Shown in pieces: positions 1 through 6,595 of a DNA stretch of 42,066 bases. Where the stretch lies: positions 5,001 to 47,066 of the forward strand of contig JAJQGT010000022.1 of NCBI GenBank assembly GCA_021201135.1, in the 5' to 3' direction. Origin of the DNA: Oscillospiraceae bacterium (GTDB taxonomy: Bacteria; Bacillota; Clostridia; Oscillospirales; Ruminococcaceae). The notes under the pieces were generated by a model that was given only the letters and a program-made list of their open reading frames with translations, did no database searches and was not told the origin of the DNA. A program made the position numbers and the translations under genes. Numbering within the stretch: the stretch's first letter is position 1; each line of letters begins with the position of its first letter.

Positions 1-84
1 AACCTCAAACGCGTTCATTACGTCAAGACCGGTGATTACGAAGATTGGGAATCATCTGTTCTGCTCCTGAGAGAGAAAAAGTAG
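1..84 (+). CDS. C-terminal end of an unidentified protein (partial)
   Basis: The window opens inside a plus-strand reading frame of 27 codons ending in TAG at 82-84. The visible tail is hydrophilic and rich in Lys, Asp and Glu, ending LREKK. Codon usage looks like the rest of the chromosome. The fragment is too short to assign a family. Its stop codon is the first three bases of the palindromic repeat that follows. It converges on thrS. Confidence 0.5.
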   Translation, partial: NLKRVHYVKTGDYEDWESSVLLLREKK

Positions 85-150
85 GGGCGGATAATATCCG
101 CCCGAAAAACTACTGATGCCGATGTAACGGGCGGATGATATCCGCCCCTA
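82..150. repeat. 69-bp palindromic intergenic repeat, copy 1
   Basis: Two 23-bp palindromes, TAGGGGCGGATAATATCCG(CCCG) at 82-104 and its mirror at 128-150, flank a 23-bp unrelated spacer, so the whole element is also an inverted repeat with TAGGGGCGGAT termini. A second copy lies at 27711-27778. The hairpins lie between the converging ends of the first gene and thrS. On the minus strand the 82-104 hairpin is followed by a T-rich run, so it could terminate thrS transcription. It looks like a small non-coding REP/MITE-like element. Confidence 0.75.
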
Positions 151-170
151 CACCTGACTTTAATTATACA

Positions 171-1934
171 TTACTTCTTCGCCTTAATCTCTTCCGCAAC
201 CATGCTGGCAAACTCATCCATTCCCATGGTAGTAGTGTCGGTGTGGTCTCTGCGGCGGACGGAGACGGTGTTCTCCTCCTGCTCACGGTCGCCGATGACG
301 AGCATATAGGGCACTCTCGAGACCTGCGCCTCTCTTACCTTATAACCCGTCTTCTCGGCACGCTTGTCGGCGGTGCATCTGATGCCCTTCGCCTTGAGAG
401 CTTCGATAATCTTGTCGGTGTACTCGTTGTTGCGGTCGGTAATCGGGAGGACTCTTACCTGCTCGGGAGCAAGCCATGTCGGGAACTTGCCGGCGTAGTG
501 CTCGATAAGAACGCCCATGAATCTCTCGATAGAGCCGAATACGACGCGGTGAATCATTATCGGGCGGTGCTTCTGACCGTCTGCGCCGATATACTCCGCC
601 TCGAACTTCATCGGGAGCTGGAAGTCGAGCTGAATTGTGCCGCACTGCCATGTTCTGCCGAGGGAATCCTCAATGTGGAAGTCAATTTTCGGTCCGTAGA
701 ATGCGCCGTCGCCCTCATTTATGGTATAAGGAAGGTTCATCTCTTCGAGAGCCTGCTTCAAGGCATCGGTTGCGTGCTCCCAATCCTTGAGCTCGCCCAT
801 GTGGTCCTCGGGCATTGTCGAAAGCTCGACTGCATACTTGAAGCCGAAGAGACTGTAAACCTCGTCGATAAGCCTTACAACACCCTTGATTTCGTCGGTA
901 ATCTGCTCCTCGGTCATGAAGATGTGGGCATCATCCTGGGTGAAGCATCTTACTCTCATCAAGCCGTGGAGCTCGCCGCTCTTTTCGTGGCGGTGAACAA
1001 GTCCCAACTCTCCGATTCTCAGTGGCAAATCCCTGTAGGATCTCGGCTCCGACTTATAAACGAGCATTCCGCCCGGGCAGTTCATCGGCTTGATTGCGAA
1101 ATCGGTGTCGTCGATGACGGTGGTGTACATATTCTCTTTATAGTGATCCCAGTGACCGGAAGTCTCCCAGAGGTGACGGTTGAGAATCATCGGGGTCTGA
1201 ACCTCGACGTAGCCCTCGCGGGTGTGGAGCTCACGCCAGTAGTTGATGAGCTCGTTCTTGATAATCATGCCGTTCGGAAGCATGAACGGGAATCCGGGTC
1301 CCTCTTCGCTGAGCATAAAGAGCTTCATTTCCTTGCCAATCTTGCGGTGGTCGCGCTTCTTCGCCTCTTCGAGCCTCTGGAGGTACTCTTCCAAATCCGC
1401 CTTTGAGGTGAACGCGGTGCCATAGATACGGGTGAGCATCTTGTTCTTCTCGCTTCCGCGCCAGTATGCACCGGCAACGGAGGTTAATTTAAAAGCCTTG
1501 ACCTGAGAGGTATAGGTGACGTGAGGACCGGCGCAGAGGTCGACATATTCGCCCTGCTTGAAGAAGCTGAGCTCCTCGTCCTCAGGCAAATCGTTGATGA
1601 GCTCGACCTTGTAGGGCTCGTTAAGGCTCTCCATGAGCTTGATTGCTTCGTCACGGGGAAGAGTGTATCTCTCGAGCTTGAGGTTCTCCTTCGTAATCTT
1701 CTTCATCTCGACCTCGAGGGCGTCGAGCTCCTCCTGCGAGAAGCCGCCTTCCTTGTCGAAGTCATAGTAGAAGCCGTCCTTGATGGAAGGACCGATTGCG
1801 AGCTTGGTGTCGGGATAGAGTCTCTTGACAGCCTGCGCCAGGATATGCGCCGCAGTGTGCCGAAGCGCGCCTCTTCCGACCTCATCGTCAAACGTATGCT
1901 CCTCAATGTGCCCGTCGTGGAAAATTACTTTCAT
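171..1934 (-). CDS. thrS: Threonine--tRNA ligase
   Basis: Class II aminoacyl-tRNA synthetase that charges tRNA-Thr in the cytoplasm. The protein has 587 residues from the ATG at 1934, chosen because AGGAGG sits about 8 bases upstream; an in-frame start at 1970 has no such site. In order are an editing (N2) domain with HTAAHILAQ near residue 25 and the CAGPHV segment, the class II catalytic core with MNCPGGM, HRHEKSGELHG and IMIHRVVFGS supplying the zinc and active-site residues, and the C-terminal anticodon-binding domain. It begins at the editing domain, so the N-terminal TGS domain of longer ThrRS proteins is absent. It is a single gene with its own promoter and a T-box leader. Identification is very secure. 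Confidence 0.97.
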   Translation of the reverse strand: MKVIFHDGHIEEHTFDDEVGRGALRHTAAHILAQAVKRLYPDTKLAIGPSIKDGFYYDFDKEGGFSQEELDALEVEMKKITKENLKLERYTLPRDEAIKLMESLNEPYKVELINDLPEDEELSFFKQGEYVDLCAGPHVTYTSQVKAFKLTSVAGAYWRGSEKNKMLTRIYGTAFTSKADLEEYLQRLEEAKKRDHRKIGKEMKLFMLSEEGPGFPFMLPNGMIIKNELINYWRELHTREGYVEVQTPMILNRHLWETSGHWDHYKENMYTTVIDDTDFAIKPMNCPGGMLVYKSEPRSYRDLPLRIGELGLVHRHEKSGELHGLMRVRCFTQDDAHIFMTEEQITDEIKGVVRLIDEVYSLFGFKYAVELSTMPEDHMGELKDWEHATDALKQALEEMNLPYTINEGDGAFYGPKIDFHIEDSLGRTWQCGTIQLDFQLPMKFEAEYIGADGQKHRPIMIHRVVFGSIERFMGVLIEHYAGKFPTWLAPEQVRVLPITDRNNEYTDKIIEALKAKGIRCTADKRAEKTGYKVREAQVSRVPYMLVIGDREQEENTVSVRRRDHTDTTTMGMDEFASMVAEEIKAKK

Positions 1935-1974
1935 TTTATATATTCCTCCTGCAAAAAATTTACTAATCAAAAAA

Positions 1975-2204
1975 CGCCCCGTCTTGACATGTTTATGTCA
2001 AAACAAGGGCGCAGTGCGCGGTTCCACCTTGATTTATTACTCATGACTTTGCTTGCAAAGTCTTATCCCCTATCGCAGGATATGCGGTGCGCTCCTCACG
2101 CACTGCTCCGGGGCGGTGTCCATCATCCCAAGCCGTGCCCTGCTTCCACCACCGCAAGGCTCTCTTTGCCGACCAAAGACAGGCTTCCCCATCAACGCTT
2201 TACT
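1975..2204 (-). promoter_or_regulatory. T-box riboswitch leader of thrS
   Basis: The minus-strand leader carries the T-box core TGGAACCGCGC (complement of 2016-2026), which binds the acceptor end of uncharged tRNA. It is followed at 1975-2011 by a GC-rich hairpin (GCGCCCTTG paired to the segment ending GGGGCG) and a T run, a typical intrinsic terminator. Upstream leader sequence contains structured stem I-like segments. A candidate specifier triplet ACC (Thr) is the complement of 2115-2117, in the context GGACACCGC; this triplet is my inference from position, not a computed fold. The expected effect is read-through into thrS when threonyl-tRNA is scarce. Confidence 0.92.
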
Positions 2205-2210
2205 TTCTAT

Positions 2211-2239
2211 AGTGTAACACTGAGAGATTGATTTGTCAA
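2211..2239 (-). promoter_or_regulatory. Sigma-A promoter of thrS
   Basis: On the minus strand TTGACA (2239-2234) and TACACT (2216-2211) are separated by 17 bases. The predicted start of transcription is near 2204, giving a leader of about 270 bases that contains the whole T-box. Confidence 0.8.
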
Positions 2240-2285
2240 GAGGTATTTTTACGGTTGAAAGCGGAATTTTAGTTTTTGAAGTTTA

Positions 2286-2314
2286 TTGACAGGAGTCGTT
2301 TTGTGTGGTATAAT
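2286..2314 (+). promoter_or_regulatory. Consensus promoter of the small-peptide gene, cassette 1
   Basis: TTGACA at 2286-2291 and TATAAT at 2309-2314 with exactly 17 bases between: both hexamers are full consensus. Transcription would start near 2321, about 45 bases before the peptide start codon. Confidence 0.85.
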
Positions 2315-2337
2315 GTCGATGGTGAGAGGTGGTCACT

Positions 2338-2356
2338 CTTTCCCTGCGAAGGGAGG
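2338..2356 (+). promoter_or_regulatory. Shine-Dalgarno-masking hairpin of cassette 1
   Basis: In the mRNA, TCCCT (2341-2345) pairs with AGGGA (2350-2354) around the loop GCGA, a GNRA tetraloop. Flanking U-G pairs can extend the stem into GGGAGG, the ribosome binding site of the small peptide. The same stem with loop GTGA is present in cassette 2, so the fold is conserved while the loop varies within the GNRA rule. Confidence 0.65.
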
Positions 2357-2365
2357 TGGACGCTG

Positions 2366-2467
2366 ATGGAGATTATTTCGATTTTATCGTTAATCTTGGA
2401 CGTAATAGCTATTGTTATTGCTGCCTTCACTATCGGTTACACCGTTGGTAGTAACCAGAAGAAATAA
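2366..2467 (+). CDS. Small hydrophobic membrane peptide, candidate type I toxin (cassette 1)
   Basis: A 33-codon frame starts with ATG at 2366, nine bases after GGGAGG. The peptide begins MEIISI, continues as one hydrophobic helix to about residue 27 with a single Asp, and ends in the polar tail GSNQKK. A homologue of 30 residues is encoded at 16114-16206, sharing MEIISI at the start and AF-IG--VG then K at the end. A longer in-frame start at 2276 lies upstream of the -35 box and is rejected. The layout (strong promoter, masked ribosome binding site, converging small RNA) is that of type I toxin-antitoxin loci such as fst/par or txpA/ratA. I do not recognise the peptide itself, and toxicity is inference. 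Confidence 0.7.
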   Translation: MEIISILSLILDVIAIVIAAFTIGYTVGSNQKK

Positions 2468-2569
2468 CCGCACCTGATTTTGTCAATCAAGTGCGATTAC
2501 AAATTTCATTGTCAATGACTTTGGAAAGAGTGGTCGCTACCTGAATTGCCGTTCAGGTAACCTCTCACC
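2468..2569 (-). ncRNA. Converging small RNA, candidate antitoxin (cassette 1)
   Basis: Reading the minus strand from the promoter at 2576-2604, a transcript of about 100 bases would begin near 2569. It opens with GGTGAGAGGT, folds TACCTGAA against TTCAGGTA, closes with ACCACTCTTTCC, and ends at the hairpin of 2469-2495 followed by a T-rich stretch. No start codon with a ribosome binding site is present. It converges on the peptide gene and overlaps its 3' end. Its 5' end resembles the 5' end of the peptide mRNA rather than being its complement, so pairing would run through the shared 3' hairpin and partial GGUGAGAG/CUCUUUCC contacts. A homologous RNA exists in cassette 2. Confidence 0.65.
2469..2495. 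terminator. Shared hairpin between the converging transcripts, cassette 1
   Basis: CGCACCTGATT (2469-2479) pairs with AATCAAGTGCG (2485-2495) around a five-base loop. On the minus strand it is followed by GGTTATTTCTT, which is U-rich enough to stop the small RNA. On the plus strand the tail is weaker. Cassette 2 has an equivalent hairpin at about 16083-16108. Confidence 0.6.
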
Positions 2570-2575
2570 ACTTTT

Positions 2576-2604
2576 ATTATAACCCATCGCTGTTGATTTG
2601 TCAA
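2576..2604 (-). promoter_or_regulatory. Consensus promoter of the converging RNA, cassette 1
   Basis: On the minus strand TTGACA (2604-2599) and TATAAT (2581-2576) are separated by 17 bases. It lies just past the end of the GH115 gene and points at the peptide gene. Confidence 0.85.
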
Positions 2605-2612
2605 CAGCTTTT

Positions 2613-5600
2613 TTATTTCAATGTCGCAGTCGCCTTCGGTCCGAGGAGCGACTTTTCGATTTTCTTGTCCTTCTCCCCGACAACAATCTTCTGCAAGACC
2701 AGATTCTGCTCCATGCCGTAGATGCGGAGGGTGTGCTCGCCGGATTCGAGAGTGCAGACATACTCCGCCGTTCTGCCGGCACGCTGGATGGTGTCGTCCC
2801 ACTCGGAGCTCGAGCCGGCTATATAGCCCTCGCCGAGAGTGTCAACAACAGCAATCTCCCCGCCGTCAATCCGGACGCCCATGTTGAGATGATTGCCGTG
2901 GTCAAAGGACAGATTGCAGTTCTGCCCGACATAGAAGGTGAATCTGTACTCGCCGTTCGATTCGACTGCGAAATTATAGTCGAGCCATGCGCCCTCGCCG
3001 GCTTCGAAGTTCTCGGAAAGCGAAGGAAGCATCTTCATCGAGGACTTGCCCTTGCCGTAGCCGACGAGTTCGGCAAACCTGACTTCGCCGTTCTTCGACG
3101 CTCCCGAGTCCGCAAACTCGTTCGAGTTCATGACGGTGAAGCCGCAACTCGGCATATGGAGCTTCGGGAGCTTATATCCGCTCGTGTCGACGACTTTCGC
3201 ATTTACCGCAATCTCGAGATTGTTATACTTCGACCGAAGAGAGATGTTGCCGGTCTTCGATTCTCCGAGCTTCGACCAGTCAATCGAGACGGTGAACGCC
3301 GTGAATTCGTCGTATTCGCCCTTTGTCTCGCCGCCGATTACGATAAAGTCGTCCAACGGGATGATTTCGTAGTGAACGGGCTCAACACCGGCATTTGTGA
3401 GGGTGACTGTATAGGTCTGCTTCTCGGTAGACTCGAAATCGGGGAGCGAGAAATGACCGTAGCGGCAACCTCTTCTGATTTCGGGGAGACCGGCAATCAT
3501 CACCGACTCCTTGGTGGGCTTGACGGTGTGAGGGATAATCTTGACAGCGGATTCGGTGTTCCAGCTCGAATAGTTCATGTGCGAGCGTGCCGTGACGTTG
3601 CCGAGGATGTCGTCGTGGAAGCTCTTCATATAGTCGGGCGCACCAAGCATGATTCCGTGCCACTTACTGGTGCCGCTGAACTCCTCGCCCAAGTCGCAAT
3701 ACTTCTCGGAAAGCTCCTCGTCGTACTTAAGATACTTTTCGATAAGAGTTGCCAGAGTGTTCGCAACGGTCGAGCCGCGACCGGCATAGAGCTTGTTGAA
3801 GCCGAAGAGAATCTGGATTCTTACGACATTTGCGCTCGCAGCGGCGGGATAATATACCATCTGGTAAAACGGGATGTAGCAATCCGAATTTTTGGGAATC
3901 TTCGCCAAAAGTGCGTCAGCCCTTGCGATTATGTCCTCCGCAAAGCCGAGCTTTTCCTGCGCCTCGCCGTAGTAAAGCGGGCTGTAGCTGAATTCGCCGT
4001 CGGCGTGCAGTGTTTCCGGCTTGCAGATTCCGTTCAGCCATGTATAGTCATAGAGAAGCGAAGCGATTCCCGCTATCTCTCTTTCACCGATATTTTCGTC
4101 CGCCGCAAACTGCTCCCTCGCCCAAGTTTTGAGATACTCGTCGCAGTTGTTGGGATTACTCGAGCCGTAGGTCTCGAAATCGTATGCAAGATTCATGAAG
4201 TACGAAAGCGGAAGCTCCATCGGTCTGATGTCGCCGACGTTCACAATCCACGCGTCGTCGATTCCGTATTCATATGCGGCGGTGAGGTTTTCCCAAGTGC
4301 GCTGAAGAGGCATTGTGTTAATCCACATCGAGGTCTTCGGCGCTCCGACATAGTCGAAGTGATAGTAAAGTCCCCAGTTGAACCTGTCGCCTTCGCCGAG
4401 CTCGGGGAGAGTACGGAGATATCCGTTATTGTCTTCGCAGAGCATGACGATTCTATTGGTGTCAGCTCCAAGAAGTCCGGTAACGTCCGGGTCGTCTCTT
4501 AGACCCTTGCCGACAGCTTCGGCGGGGTTATCGCGTGAGCCGCCATACCAGCAGTTTTCGACCTCTTTGTAAACAGCTAATAACCTCGGCGAGTTCTCAA
4601 CGCCGTGATTCGTGAGAATTCTGTCCTGAGTGCGGAGAACCGCCTTTAAAAGCTCGATATTTTCCTCCGTGGTGAGGGTGTGATTCTTGTCGTCGATGAG
4701 GACAGAGTCGTTCTCGCCGCGCATTCCTACGGTGAACATGGTGTTGAGTCCGCCGTTACGATAGATTGCGTCACTCCAGAACTTCTCAATGTTGTCCGGG
4801 TTCAGCATATAGTTCCAGACCTTCTGTCCACGATCAGAGGAAATCTTCGGGTCTTTATAGGTGATATTGTTGTTCCAATAGCTCTGGAGCTTGCCCCACT
4901 CCTCGCCGCTTCTTGCCATCGGCTCGTGGTGGGATGCGCCGACCGTCACGCCGTATCTGTCCGCAAGGACGGCGTTCGCAAGCGTCATCGGGTACTCCCC
5001 GGGCTTGAGATAACCCGGCTTTTCGGTGGCGGTGTCGGTCTTCGGCTCGTTTATGGGTGCGTCTTCGTGACCCTCTTGGTCGCAATACATCAAGCCGCCG
5101 AGCTTATGGTGATACTTTTTCTCGAGCTCCGCGAACCGGGAACCGGGCGCAACGCCCTCCATGCCGTCGATTGAGAAGTTGTTCGACCACATTGCCGGCC
5201 ACATATAGTTGCCCCTAAGGCGAAGTATCAGCTTGAAGACCTCGTCATAGAACATGTAGTTCAAGCCCCCGAAGTGGCTGTCGGCAAAACCGTTGAAGCA
5301 GGGGTTCTCGTCGTTCATGAAGAAGCCCCTGAAATTGACGGAGGGTCTCTTCGAGACGGTCTCGAGCTCGGAAACCGAAACAGTGAGCTCACTGCGCTTC
5401 CTCGGCTTGACATCAGCCCACCAAATCCACGGGCTGACGCCGAAGATGTCTTCCGTGATGTGGAAGATGCCATAGATGGCTCCCCTCTTGTCCGAGCCGG
5501 CGATTATTACTTTCGTGCGCTCGCCGTCTTTTTTGACTTTGATCTCATATCTCTCCCAGTCGGGCGACTTGAAATTGCCGCATGACGGGGAAATCGCCCA

Positions 5601-5840
5601 GTCGATTCCCTGAGCCTTGATCAATTCATCCGAAACAAGCCCCGTCATCAGGTATACCCCCGACTCGGGCTCGTTGGAAACTATTTCGGGGCGTGAGCCG
5701 CAAAGAGCTTCGATATCGTCGGCATAAGCCTCGGCGATAAGAGAAAGCCCGTCGAAAGCGGAACCGGATTTATCCACATAAATCGGCGCCGCACCTATGG
5801 CGTTCCCGAGAACTATACTATTTATATTGTCAGAAAGCAT
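2613..5840 (-). CDS. GH115 family glycoside hydrolase, probable xylan alpha-1,2-glucuronidase
   Basis: A protein of 1075 residues with the GH115 signature segments FFMNDENPCFNGF (around residue 175), FGGLNYMFYDEVF, and RGNYMWPAMWSNNF, followed by the long catalytic barrel and a C-terminal beta-rich domain. GH115 enzymes remove glucuronic or 4-O-methylglucuronic acid from xylan side chains. No signal peptide is visible, which suggests action on imported oligosaccharides. The start is the ATG at 5840, seven bases after GGAGG; the TTG six bases further upstream is too close to that site. It has its own promoter at 5901-5929. Together with the neighbouring cellobiose phosphorylase it points to use of plant cell-wall sugars. 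No frameshift or truncation is seen. Confidence 0.9.
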   Translation of the reverse strand: MLSDNINSIVLGNAIGAAPIYVDKSGSAFDGLSLIAEAYADDIEALCGSRPEIVSNEPESGVYLMTGLVSDELIKAQGIDWAISPSCGNFKSPDWERYEIKVKKDGERTKVIIAGSDKRGAIYGIFHITEDIFGVSPWIWWADVKPRKRSELTVSVSELETVSKRPSVNFRGFFMNDENPCFNGFADSHFGGLNYMFYDEVFKLILRLRGNYMWPAMWSNNFSIDGMEGVAPGSRFAELEKKYHHKLGGLMYCDQEGHEDAPINEPKTDTATEKPGYLKPGEYPMTLANAVLADRYGVTVGASHHEPMARSGEEWGKLQSYWNNNITYKDPKISSDRGQKVWNYMLNPDNIEKFWSDAIYRNGGLNTMFTVGMRGENDSVLIDDKNHTLTTEENIELLKAVLRTQDRILTNHGVENSPRLLAVYKEVENCWYGGSRDNPAEAVGKGLRDDPDVTGLLGADTNRIVMLCEDNNGYLRTLPELGEGDRFNWGLYYHFDYVGAPKTSMWINTMPLQRTWENLTAAYEYGIDDAWIVNVGDIRPMELPLSYFMNLAYDFETYGSSNPNNCDEYLKTWAREQFAADENIGEREIAGIASLLYDYTWLNGICKPETLHADGEFSYSPLYYGEAQEKLGFAEDIIARADALLAKIPKNSDCYIPFYQMVYYPAAASANVVRIQILFGFNKLYAGRGSTVANTLATLIEKYLKYDEELSEKYCDLGEEFSGTSKWHGIMLGAPDYMKSFHDDILGNVTARSHMNYSSWNTESAVKIIPHTVKPTKESVMIAGLPEIRRGCRYGHFSLPDFESTEKQTYTVTLTNAGVEPVHYEIIPLDDFIVIGGETKGEYDEFTAFTVSIDWSKLGESKTGNISLRSKYNNLEIAVNAKVVDTSGYKLPKLHMPSCGFTVMNSNEFADSGASKNGEVRFAELVGYGKGKSSMKMLPSLSENFEAGEGAWLDYNFAVESNGEYRFTFYVGQNCNLSFDHGNHLNMGVRIDGGEIAVVDTLGEGYIAGSSSEWDDTIQRAGRTAEYVCTLESGEHTLRIYGMEQNLVLQKIVVGEKDKKIEKSLLGPKATATLK

Positions 5841-5900
5841 ATTCAAACCTCCATAGCTTCAGCTATTGGCATAGTAAGCGATATTAATCGAAATCATTAT

Positions 5901-5929
5901 ACTATAGTGCGCCACGGGTTTCAAGTCAA
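5901..5929 (-). promoter_or_regulatory. Promoter of the GH115 gene
   Basis: Minus strand: TTGACT (5929-5924), 17 bases, TATAGT (5906-5901). The start codon is about 60 bases downstream. Confidence 0.65.
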
Positions 5930-5965
5930 ATCTGTAAAAAAATAAGATAAAAAATACAAAAAGAA

Positions 5966-5985
5966 AAACCACCTTTCGGCGGTTT
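5966..5985 (-). terminator. Intrinsic terminator of the small NrdD-like gene
   Basis: On the minus strand AAACCGCC-GAAA-GGTGGTTT forms an eight-pair stem with a GNRA loop, followed directly by TTCTTTTTGTATTTTTT. It lies about 70 bases after the stop codon of the gene at 6056-6319. Confidence 0.8.
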
Positions 5986-6055
5986 CTCTCTTTCTGCAGG
6001 TTGTGAAGCAACCTGTCAGCACAAAATTTATCTGAGGGCAAAGAAATTAGCTATT

Positions 6056-6319
6056 TTATGCAACACTGTGCTTCACTCTGTCTTCGACCTCTGCGCGCTT
6101 CGCGTTGTTGAAGCGGTCGAGGGTTCCGACGAGGTAGCCGGTGATTCTTCTGATTCTCTCAAAGTTTGCGAGTGCAAAGTGATACTCGATGTCGACATAA
6201 TCACCATCGGGGCGAAGAGTCATTTCGTCTATTACCTTGCCTTTGTGGATGCTTTCAGCGCGTGAAACGTACTGCGTAACCTCTTCCTCGGTCATCTCGC
6301 CGATTACATTTACCTTCAT
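6056..6319 (-). CDS. Small protein resembling the C-terminal tail of anaerobic ribonucleotide reductase
   Basis: An 87-residue protein with an excellent ribosome binding site (GGGAGG, eight bases before ATG). The C-terminal half carries RRITGYLVGTLDRFNNAKR followed by AEVEDRVKH, which matches the extreme C-terminus of class III anaerobic ribonucleoside-triphosphate reductase (NrdD). The Cys residues of the NrdD zinc site and the glycyl-radical motif are absent, so it cannot be a reductase by itself. The N-terminal half, with TEEEVTQYVSRAESIHKGKV, may be an accessory or regulatory domain. It has its own promoter, a repeated palindrome in the leader and its own terminator, so it is an independent unit. 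The family link is from memory; the role is unknown. Confidence 0.75.
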   Translation of the reverse strand: MKVNVIGEMTEEEVTQYVSRAESIHKGKVIDEMTLRPDGDYVDIEYHFALANFERIRRITGYLVGTLDRFNNAKRAEVEDRVKHSVA

Positions 6320-6343
6320 TTGACTTCCTCCCTTGTGGTACTA

Positions 6344-6371
6344 TTTCTAAGAAATAATTATTTCTAAGAAA
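6344..6371 (-). promoter_or_regulatory. Paired palindromes in the leader of the NrdD-like gene, candidate operator
   Basis: The 11-base near-palindrome TTTCTAAGAAA occurs twice, at 6344-6354 and 6361-6371, separated by TAATTA, so the centres are 17 bases apart. The pair lies between the promoter and the ribosome binding site. Two spaced dyads suit a dimeric repressor, but they could also form an RNA stem. It does not look like an NrdR box. Confidence 0.5.
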
Positions 6372-6402
6372 CATTAGCCCATAAATCTTGGGTTCGTATT
6401 CT

Positions 6403-6431
6403 ATGATAACACAATATCTTGAGGTTGTCAA
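6403..6431 (-). promoter_or_regulatory. Promoter of the NrdD-like gene
   Basis: Minus strand: TTGACA (6431-6426), 17 bases, TATCAT (6408-6403). The candidate operator lies 30-60 bases downstream. Confidence 0.7.
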
Positions 6432-6454
6432 GGGGGATTTGAAAGAATTTTCGG

Positions 6455-6595
6455 AAACCCCTCAGTCAGCCGCTTCGCGTCTGCCAGCTCCCCTTTCAGG
6501 GGAGCCTGTATGTGCCTCGTACAAACTTTCAAAGGGGCAAAAAAAGCCTCCCCTGAAAGGGGAGGGGGACCATGCGAAGCATGGTGGAGGGGTTT
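6455..6595 (+). repeat. CCCCTCAGTC...GGAGGGG repeat, copy 1
   Basis: An element of about 140 bases opens AAACCCCTCAGTCAGCC, contains AGCTCCCCTTTCAGGGGAGCC and later CCTCCCCTGAAAGGGGAGG, and closes GGTGGAGGGGTTT. The inner palindromes and the outer CCCCTC/GAGGGG ends can fold into one large structure. It lies between the GH94 gene and the NrdD-like gene; the GH94 stop codon TAA is formed at its edge. Unlike the other copies, it does not point toward an adjacent start codon. Confidence 0.85.

Noticed and set aside
135-1406. Long plus-strand reading frame of 423 codons opposite thrS
   Set aside because: It is antisense to a fully conserved ThrRS, has no ribosome binding site and its protein shows no family features; it arises from the codon bias of thrS.
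2276-2365. 30-codon N-terminal extension of the cassette 1 peptide
   Set aside because: It would begin before the promoter, and cassette 2 has no matching extension; the conserved start is MEIIS with GGGAGG before it.
2598-4502. Plus-strand reading frame of 634 codons opposite GH115
   Set aside because: Antisense shadow of a conserved enzyme, with no start signal. The same applies to 7617-8780 opposite GH94.
5859-6041. Possible 60-codon minus-strand gene between GH115 and the NrdD-like gene
   Set aside because: It spans the intrinsic terminator and the GH115 promoter, lacks a ribosome binding site and has a low-complexity composition.
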